Below are positions 44,577 through 50,851 of a DNA stretch of 50,851 nt, in pieces. Made by a program: the position numbers and the translations under genes. Each line of letters starts with the position of its first letter. Position 1 is the first letter of the stretch. Location of the stretch: assembly GCA_964570855.1 (NCBI GenBank), contig CAZMZR010000016.1:1-50851 (forward strand). The letters are read 5' to 3'. Under the pieces are notes generated by a model. The model had not been told where the DNA came from and searched no databases. It saw only the letters and a program-made list of their open reading frames with translations. Source of the stretch: JAFGPS01 sp964570855 (GTDB lineage: Bacteria; Planctomycetota; Phycisphaerae; Sedimentisphaerales; Anaerobacaceae).

Positions 44577-46664
44577 GTCTTATCTTCAAAGCAAGGCCTC
44601 CGCCGGAAAGCTTTCGATCACGCGAAGCTGGCTGAAGCTCTCTCGAAAGCAACCGATGAGAAATACACAGCCGAGCAACTGCCGTTTAACTACATTGAAT
44701 TTGCTGATAACGGCGAGGCGATTCTTTTCAAGGTCGCTGAAAAAACATAGAAATGTAATCTAAGTACTTATGAAATTATCATCAGCCAGAACACACTCAT
44801 CCTGCCTGAGGAAAGCAACGAGCCCCGATTTGGCCGGCGTGGTCAACGAGGTCCACGTCCCGGCCCTTTCTTTAACAACCAGGACCGTTCGATTGCTTCA
44901 CCTGACGGCAGGTGGAATGCCTACGTTAAGGACAATGATGTGTATGTACGAGAGAGTGAGGATGGTGAGGAAATACGTCTCAGTAGCGACGGCGAAGAAG
45001 GTAATTCCTATACCAGAGTAGAGTGGGCGCCAAATTCCCAATCCATAATCGCCTGGCGCTGTGAGCCGGGTGACCACAAGGAGGTTTACTTAATCCAGTC
45101 CTCACCGCCGGAAGGTGGTCGCGCTGTGTTGCATTCAACTCCTTATGCCCTTCCGGGCGACAAATTCGATGCCTTTGAACTCAATATTTTCAATATAGCG
45201 GATAGAAAGCAAATTAAGCCGGAATTAGAGCGGGTTGACTTAGACTCGCCCCGACCGCGCTGGAATAAAGATGGTTATCACTTTACATACGAAAAGATTG
45301 ATCGCGGGCACCAGAGATTCCGTATAATCGAAATAAATACAAAAGACGGTTCTTCGCGCAACATCATCGACGAAAAAAGCGACACGTTCATTTGGACCGC
45401 CCATACAGAAAACCTGGATCTGTCGAGAGTTAATTACCTGGATGATACCGATGAAATCATCTATGTCTCTGAGATGGACGGCTGGCGACATCTTTATCTG
45501 ATCGACGCTAAGACAGGGGAGATCAAAAACAAAATTACCAATGGCCGGTGGCTCGTCCGGGGCGTGCAGAATATAGACGCGGAAAACCGACAGGTATGGT
45601 TCTCAGCAGGAAACTTTTATTCGGAGCAGGATCCTTACTTCATTCATTATTTCCATGTCAACTTCGACGAAACCGATTTGGTTTCTTTGACCGAAGCCAA
45701 CGGTAACCATAGCATTCAATATTCACCCGATAGGAAATACATCATTGACACCTACTCCCGCGTGGACATGGCACCGGTCCATGAGTTGCGGCGAACCTCA
45801 GACGGTAAACTGGTCTGTGAATTTGAAAAAGCGGACATCAGCGAGTTAATCGCCAAAGGATGGGAGGCACCTGAAGTGTTTGTTGCCAAAGGACGTGACG
45901 GCAAAACCGACATATGGGGTATCATCAGCCGACCCAACAACCTGGACCCCGGCAAAAAGTACCCGATTATCGAAGACGTATATGCCGGACCGCAGAGTGC
46001 ATTCACACCCAAGTCGTTCAGGGCCTACAATCGCTATCAGTCACTCAATGACCTCGGCTTTATCGTCGTTAAAATGGATGGTATGGGAACGGCCCATCGG
46101 TCCAAGGCATTCCACGATGTCTGCTGGAAAAATCTAAAAGACGCGGGCTTCCCAGACCGAATCCTGTGGCACCAGGCCGCAGCCGGGAAGTATCCCTATT
46201 TTGATATTAGCCGCGTGGGCATATACGGCACTTCCGCCGGAGGCCAAAGCGCCGTAGGTGCCGTGCTGTTTTACCCTGAGTTCTACAAGGTCGCGGTTGC
46301 ATCGTGTGGTTGTCACGACAATCGGATGGACAAGGCATCCTGGAATGAGCAATGGATGGGATATCCGGTCGGGCCACAATATTCCGAGTGTTCCAACATC
46401 GACAATGCTTATCGATTGCAGGGAAAGATGTTTTTAATGGTTGGTGAAATGGACGATAATGTTCCGCCGGAATCTACGATGCGTTTTGTGGATGCACTAA
46501 TAAAGGCGGGAAAGGATTTTGATCTGCTGGTAGTTCCCGGCAGCGGCCATGGTATGGGTGGTTCTTACGGGCAACGACGAATGGAGGATTTCTTCGTACG
46601 CCATCTTCTCAATATTGAACCGCCCAACCGAAATACCGAAGTACGGGATACTGCAAATCCATAA
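44577..46664 (+). pseudogene. S9 dipeptidyl-peptidase IV-like, N-terminus lost and internal stop
   Basis: Frame 0 reads as an S9 prolyl oligopeptidase/DPP-IV protein from about 44577 (KQGLRRKAFDHAKLAEAL) to 46664. At 44748-44750 the frame has TAG between EKT and KCNLSTYE, where the family has a Trp, so TGG has probably mutated to TAG. No start codon or signal peptide exists upstream: an in-frame TAA is at 44505 and no ATG/GTG/TTG follows before the homology begins. The longest open stretch starts at a GTG at 44940. The catalytic domain itself is intact: GTSAGG (Ser), EMDDN (Asp), GSGHGMGG (His). Homology begins about 80 bases after tRNA-Val, so the 5' end was lost by deletion or rearrangement next to the tRNA. 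Confidence 0.8.
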
Positions 46665-46745
46665 GTTAATGCTGTAAATATTACTGTGAAGCAAATTCAG
46701 GAATACTACAGAGCAATTTGATAATTAAATTTCCTTAACATTATA

Positions 46746-48926
46746 TTATTTAATGCTTGTCTCCGGCCCGGTTTTCAGTGAAAGACTTATCCGTTCCTTG
46801 GCAAGGTTTATATCAAGAACTGTAACCATCACCTTCTGGTGGACTTTTACTATATCCGCAGGGTCCTTTACAAAACAATCCGCCAGTTGACTGATATGAA
46901 CCAAACCGTCCTGATGCACACCGATATCCACGAAAGCTCCGAATGCGGTAACGTTTGTAACAATCCCCGGTAATCTCATACCCGCTTTGAGATCTTCGAT
47001 TTTATTAACATCTTTTGCGAAGCTGAAAATCTCAAACTGTTTACGTGGGTCTCTGCCGGGCTTGGCCAGTTCCTGCATAATATCATTTAACGTAGGCAGC
47101 CCAATAATATTGCTGACATAATTCTGAAGGTGAACTTTCTTTCGAAACGATTCATCCTTGATCATATCAACAACCGAGCAACCAATATCGGCAGCCATCG
47201 CATCCACAATATGATAGCTTTCAGGGTGTACGGCACTGGAATCAAGCGGATTGGCGGCATCTCGTATTCTAAGAAAACCCGCCGCCTGCTCAAAGGCTTT
47301 TGCCCCAAGACGCTTCACTTTCTTGATATCCCGCCGGGATATGAACGGTCCGTTTTCATTCCTATAGCTGACAATATTCTGTGCCAGTTGCTCTCCGAGC
47401 CCGGATACGTATGTTAACAACTGTTTGCTGGCCGTGTTTACTTCTACGCCGACGCTGTTCACACAACTGGTAACAACATCATCGAGACTCTGCTTGAGCA
47501 TTGTCTGATCCACATCATGTTGATACTGGCCGACTCCTATCGATTTTGGATCGATTTTTACCAATTCCGCAAGTGGATCCATTAACCTTCGCCCGATGGA
47601 TACTGCACCCCGAACAGTGACGTCCTGATTAGGAAATTCCTCTCTGGCTACCTTCGACGCGGAATAAACCGAGGCCCCGCTTTCGTTGACCATAACAACT
47701 GAAATTTCTCCCGGAAACTTAATCTCCCTGATAAATGATTCCGTTTCACGACCTGCCGTGCCGTTGCCTATGGCAATAGCCTCGATACAAAAACGATTGC
47801 ATAGTGATATTATTTTTGCCGTATCTGACTTCGCCTGTCTCTCGCTCTGATGAGGAAAAATAACATCGAAATGTTTAAGCTGGCCCTGCCTGTCGAGGCA
47901 AACAACCTTGCATCCTGTGCGAAATCCGGGATCGATAGCAAGCACATTTTTCTGGCCAAGGGCAGGAGCAAGTAACAATTGCCGCAGATTTTCAGAGAAT
48001 ACTTTTATCGCTTCTTTATCGGCACGTTCTTTTGTTGCAGCGAGAACCTCCGTTTCCATCGACGGCGACAGAAGTCTTTTATAGCCGTCCATAACAGCTT
48101 CTTTAACCTGCAGGGAAGACTTTGACTTCTCCTTAACAAACAAACGTTCGAGTATCCGCACGGCCTGTTCTTCAGGCGCCGTGACTTGCAACCTCAGAAA
48201 ACCTTCTCTGTCACCTCTTCTGGTTGCGAGAATTCTGTGAGACGGTGCTTTAACGACCGGCTCCTGCCAGTCAAAGTAATCTTCAAACTTACATCCATCT
48301 TCCTCCCGGCCTTTTAAGACCACAGACCTAAAACAGCCTTGATTAAAAAACAACTCACGAATCTTCTCTCGTGCGATCTGGTCTTCATTAATCCACTCGG
48401 CAATGATATCTCCGGCACCTGACAATGCATCATCGGCCGATTCAACTCCTTTGCTTTCATCGATAAAAGCCATCGCCTCAGTGACCGGATCAACGGCAGG
48501 ATCCTGGGCATAAATAATTTCAGCTAAAGGTTCCAGACCTTTTTCCCGGGCTATTGTCGCTCTGGTCCGTCGTTTTGGCCGATAAGGCAGGTAGATATCC
48601 TCCAAAACGGCCATGGTCTCGGCCTGCAAAATTCTTTCTTTTAGCTCATCGGTAAGCAGTCCGCGTTCATCGAGGGACTTGATTATGGATTCACGTCTGG
48701 AATACAGCTCCCTTAACTGATTTAACCTGTCACGGATGCTTATGATAGCTATTTCGTCGAGACTGCCTGTGATTTCTTTACGATATCGAGCGATAAACGG
48801 TATTGTGGCTCCACCATCGAGCAGTTCGGCCGTCGCCTTGACCTGATGGGATTTCAATGACAATTCAGATGCGATTTTTATTGCGTGTGTCTGGTTCAAC
48901 GATTCATTATGTATTTCAAGTATCAT
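46746..48926 (-). CDS. tex: Tex-family RNA-binding transcription accessory protein
   Basis: A 726-residue cytoplasmic protein of the Tex family, involved in transcription and RNA-linked processes. The N-terminal helical part includes IPFIARYRKEITG (about 43-55). The YqgF/RuvC-like domain follows (VLAIDPGFRTGCKV, about 334-347, and AIGNGTAGRETE), then helix-hairpin-helix repeats. The C-terminal S1 RNA-binding domain lies at about 645-718 (MRLPGIVTNVTAFGAFVDIG; HQDGLVHISQL). Full length and intact. It is 6 bp after the methyltransferase gene on the same strand, so the two are probably one operon. It converges with the S9 pseudogene across 81 bp with no clear terminator. Confidence 0.95.
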   Translation of the reverse strand: MILEIHNESLNQTHAIKIASELSLKSHQVKATAELLDGGATIPFIARYRKEITGSLDEIAIISIRDRLNQLRELYSRRESIIKSLDERGLLTDELKERILQAETMAVLEDIYLPYRPKRRTRATIAREKGLEPLAEIIYAQDPAVDPVTEAMAFIDESKGVESADDALSGAGDIIAEWINEDQIAREKIRELFFNQGCFRSVVLKGREEDGCKFEDYFDWQEPVVKAPSHRILATRRGDREGFLRLQVTAPEEQAVRILERLFVKEKSKSSLQVKEAVMDGYKRLLSPSMETEVLAATKERADKEAIKVFSENLRQLLLAPALGQKNVLAIDPGFRTGCKVVCLDRQGQLKHFDVIFPHQSERQAKSDTAKIISLCNRFCIEAIAIGNGTAGRETESFIREIKFPGEISVVMVNESGASVYSASKVAREEFPNQDVTVRGAVSIGRRLMDPLAELVKIDPKSIGVGQYQHDVDQTMLKQSLDDVVTSCVNSVGVEVNTASKQLLTYVSGLGEQLAQNIVSYRNENGPFISRRDIKKVKRLGAKAFEQAAGFLRIRDAANPLDSSAVHPESYHIVDAMAADIGCSVVDMIKDESFRKKVHLQNYVSNIIGLPTLNDIMQELAKPGRDPRKQFEIFSFAKDVNKIEDLKAGMRLPGIVTNVTAFGAFVDIGVHQDGLVHISQLADCFVKDPADIVKVHQKVMVTVLDINLAKERISLSLKTGPETSIK

Positions 48927-48932
48927 AAAAAG

Positions 48933-49934
48933 TCACTTTCTGATTTTCTTTGCTCGTATTAAGGAATTCATAAATTCGTCCTGTTTGACCAATTCCACCT
49001 CATTAAAACCGGCACTGCAAAGGTCTTGCCGGTATTCATCAAACGAATATGTTCCACCTGATTCAACTGAAACCAGCATGTTGACAGCGAATAATGCTCC
49101 CCTAACAGGGCTTGTATGGGATGGATTCATGACTACATCCCGTATGATTAAAGCTCCGTTGTCTCTTAGGGCGTTGCAAACCTTGGTAAAAAGCTTGCGA
49201 TTCCGTTCTCTTGAGTTCTGGTGACAAATCGCTCCGAGCCAGGCAATATCAACACCGGTGGGAAAGTCATCGATATAAAAATCTCCTCCTATAAAAGTCA
49301 CCCTGTCATATAATCCGGCTTCGTTGATACGCTTTTCGGCCAAAGGTATTACCGCCGGCAGATCAAACAATATTGCTTTTGCCTCAGGGACGGCTTTAAG
49401 AAATGCGATAGTCCATGTGCCTGAAGCACATCCGATATCAAGTAATCGGTCGAATCTCAATGGTTGTAAATAATCGATAATCCTATCGGCAATGGGGCCG
49501 GAACTATTATGCATAGCACCGATGAAAGAGACCAAATCAGCTTCTTGTCCGCTGATGCTCGGACCACAGTCTGCAGGTTTTCCCGTTTTTAATACGACAG
49601 AAAGCCCGGCCCAACGACGAAGGCAATTGCCTGTATGCCGAATCATAGGCAGAATGCTATTAGATGATTGACGGGTTAACAGCTCGGCAGCTTCATCGGA
49701 AACACTGTAAACATCCCCTTGCTTAATCACAAGTTCCATAGCAGCAAGAGCATCGAGCAGAATTGTTGCTGCTCGCATATTAATATTAACTTTTTTTGCC
49801 AAAGCCAGTACCGTTATCGGCCTTTTATACAACAAACTAAATATATCTAAATCCGCAGCAGCAGCCAGCACGCAGGCCAATTGATACGATCTTGCGATAT
49901 GTAAAATATCTTCCGAAGTCCATTTTTTAGCCAT
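48933..49934 (-). CDS. SAM-dependent O-methyltransferase family protein
   Basis: A 333-residue cytoplasmic methyltransferase. It has an N-terminal winged-helix dimerisation domain (about 1-90, including ILLDALAAMELV) and a Rossmann domain with the SAM motif LLDIGCASGTWTI (about 163-175), then ILFDLPAVIPLA and the GGDFYIDDFPTG segment. This is the O-methyltransferase/hydroxyindole-OMT-like architecture. The substrate is unknown. AGGAG precedes the ATG. It is upstream of and probably co-transcribed with tex. The long 398-bp gap upstream leads to the divergent prepilin gene. Confidence 0.88.
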   Translation of the reverse strand: MAKKWTSEDILHIARSYQLACVLAAAADLDIFSLLYKRPITVLALAKKVNINMRAATILLDALAAMELVIKQGDVYSVSDEAAELLTRQSSNSILPMIRHTGNCLRRWAGLSVVLKTGKPADCGPSISGQEADLVSFIGAMHNSSGPIADRIIDYLQPLRFDRLLDIGCASGTWTIAFLKAVPEAKAILFDLPAVIPLAEKRINEAGLYDRVTFIGGDFYIDDFPTGVDIAWLGAICHQNSRERNRKLFTKVCNALRDNGALIIRDVVMNPSHTSPVRGALFAVNMLVSVESGGTYSFDEYRQDLCSAGFNEVELVKQDEFMNSLIRAKKIRK

Positions 49935-50332
49935 CAGAAACTTCTCCTGATAAGAATATCAATTCATATTTAATATTCTTACGGATTAGATCTTCTTTTT
50001 CAAGTGAAGTTTATCGATTTTGTTTATCCGTGTTTCCATGTTTTATGATGCATGTTATTGACCTTAATACACTTATGGCTCTTGATTTTGTGGCAAATTG
50101 TCACTCGTATAGAATAGTTGTGACATTCATCCACAATAAAACGAAGTAAACACTAATATAAGACCAATGCCATATTATCGGGCGTTTTCCTAAAAGTCCC
50201 TTTGTTGACCTCCCGCATAAAAAAAAGATGAGGTGACATTTAAATCAGGTACCCTGATTCAGTCACCGGTGAGTTTAGTCGATATTTATTTATTAAGGAA
50301 CTGTTGTATAAACGCTTTTTAAAGACTAAACG
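49935..50332. promoter_or_regulatory. Divergent intergenic region, structured elements before prepilin gene
   Basis: 398 bp without a gene. At 50232-50267 GGTGAC...GTCACC encloses AATCAGG-TAC-CCTGATT, a two-part hairpin. TCACCGGTGA at 50263-50272 is a perfect palindrome overlapping it. GTGGCAAATTGTCAC at 50090-50104 is an imperfect palindrome, and its TGTCAC pairs with GTGACA at 50120-50125. They may be operators or RNA structure. I see no match to known riboswitch consensus. Confidence 0.45.
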
Positions 50333-50740
50333 ATGAAAACAGCACAAGGTTTTACACTCGTTGAGTTAATGGTCGTGATTTTAATCATAGCTATTCTGGC
50401 CGCTGCGGTGAGTCCAATGATGAGAGGACGAATTAGTTCAGCCAAATGGTCGGAGGGGAAGACATACATGGGTACAATAGCACAGGCTATACGTGTTCAT
50501 ATATCTGAAACCAGCGGCAATTTTACATCCGTACCTACATTGAAGCAGCTTGGTTTTACACCAGGTAATTTGGACGGCTCCTATTTCATCGGCGGCGAAT
50601 CCGGAGTGGGAGACTTTTCCTGGATTATATATAGTAATAATCCGGTTAAGTTCCTGATTACAGCCACTGCACCTGCCGGTATAAACAGTCCTTCACAAAT
50701 CACACTGGACCATACCGGGACTTTCACAGAAATTCCATAA
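50333..50740 (+). CDS. Type IV pilin-like / pseudopilin precursor
   Basis: A 135-residue precursor with the class III signal: MKTAQG followed by FTLVELMVVILIIAILAAA. Prepilin peptidase would cut after Gly6, leaving N-methyl-Phe and Glu5 of the mature chain. The hydrophobic helix then carries a short globular domain (about 35-135). It is typical of pseudopilins of type II secretion or type IV pili. In planctomycetes such N-terminal prepilin motifs are common on many proteins of unknown role (general knowledge). It is a lone gene here, with no pilus assembly genes, so its system is elsewhere. A long hairpin begins over the stop codon. Confidence 0.88.
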   Translation: MKTAQGFTLVELMVVILIIAILAAAVSPMMRGRISSAKWSEGKTYMGTIAQAIRVHISETSGNFTSVPTLKQLGFTPGNLDGSYFIGGESGVGDFSWIIYSNNPVKFLITATAPAGINSPSQITLDHTGTFTEIP

Positions 50741-50780
50741 TACCTGCAAAATTCACCGGAATTACAGGATAATTATGGAA
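50733..50780 (+). terminator. Long imperfect stem-loop over the prepilin stop codon
   Basis: TTCCATAAT (50733-50741) pairs with ATTATGGAA (50772-50780). Inside it CCTG pairs with CAGG and AATTC with GAATT around an ACCG loop, 18 paired bases in all. The TAA stop is in the outer stem. It lacks a T-run, so it may be a 3' stabilising hairpin rather than a rho-independent terminator. Confidence 0.4.
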
Positions 50781-50804
50781 TATCGAATAACTCCGTAAAA
50801 ACAA

Positions 50805-50851
<47 letters not shown>

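Noticed and set aside
44748..44750. TAG in the S9 peptidase read as pyrrolysine
   Set aside because: The position corresponds to a Trp in the family, one base change from TGG explains it, and the gene also lacks its start.
44377..44763. 128-codon open frame crossing tRNA-Val
   Set aside because: It overlaps the complete tRNA gene and runs through the peptidase remnant in another frame.
50232..50272. Cyclic-di-GMP riboswitch before the prepilin gene
   Set aside because: The conserved GEMM core sequences are not visible; only generic hairpins are.

Overview
This window looks like a chromosomal segment of a Gram-negative polysaccharide-degrading bacterium. I lean towards a planctomycete of the class Phycisphaerae (Sedimentisphaerales-like). 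The reasons are: a glycan locus with no SusC/SusD pair; a sodium-sugar symporter used instead; a Tat-exported Cys-type sulfatase; a uroporphyrinogen-decarboxylase-like protein embedded among glycosidases; many lipoprotein or Sec signals; and a short planctomycete-style prepilin. This placement is an inference from gene content, not a computed taxonomy.

Layout. Positions 1-59 hold the 5' part of a tRNA-Ala gene (minus strand), followed by a nitroreductase. From 729 to 40171 lie twenty consecutive genes, all on the minus strand: GH95, GH2, GH35, SSS symporter, URO-D/MtaA-like protein, GH28, sulfatase, GH43, an unassigned (alpha/alpha)6 glycosidase-like protein, a tandem CE12 esterase, GH2 with an F5/8C domain, two PL11 lyases, a divergent GH28, a CBM9-like/PKD protein, GH106-like, GH2, GH97, GH95 and GH9. 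A divergent GH30 gene (plus) sits across a 398-bp control region that carries several inverted repeats. After 42.4 kb the content becomes housekeeping: a HEAT-repeat protein, a frameshifted acyl-ACP thioesterase, a small Cys-rich protein, tRNA-Val(UAC), a decayed S9 dipeptidyl-peptidase, a methyltransferase-tex pair, a type IV prepilin-like gene and a partial tRNA-Arg(ACG).

How it fits together. The set matches breakdown of rhamnogalacturonan I-type pectin with galactose, arabinose and fucose decorations. CE12 would deacetylate the backbone, PL11 would cut it, and GH28 and GH106 would trim galacturonate and rhamnose. GH2, GH35, GH43, GH97 and GH95 would strip side chains, and the SSS symporter would import a released sugar. 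The sulfatase and two fucosidase-type GH95 enzymes hint at an aquatic (seagrass or algal) glycan. GH9 and GH30 add an endo-beta-glucanase/hemicellulase module. No GH105/GH88, no galacturonate catabolism, no outer-membrane transporter and no transcriptional regulator is present in the window, so the locus must depend on genes elsewhere.

The points most worth a second look are the methyltransferase-like URO-D protein with a zinc signature, the unassigned glycosidase-like protein, the GH28 that has lost its canonical catalytic/substrate motifs, the CE12 repeat with a Glu in its triad, the operator-like repeats around the GH30 promoter, and two broken genes (S9 peptidase, thioesterase).
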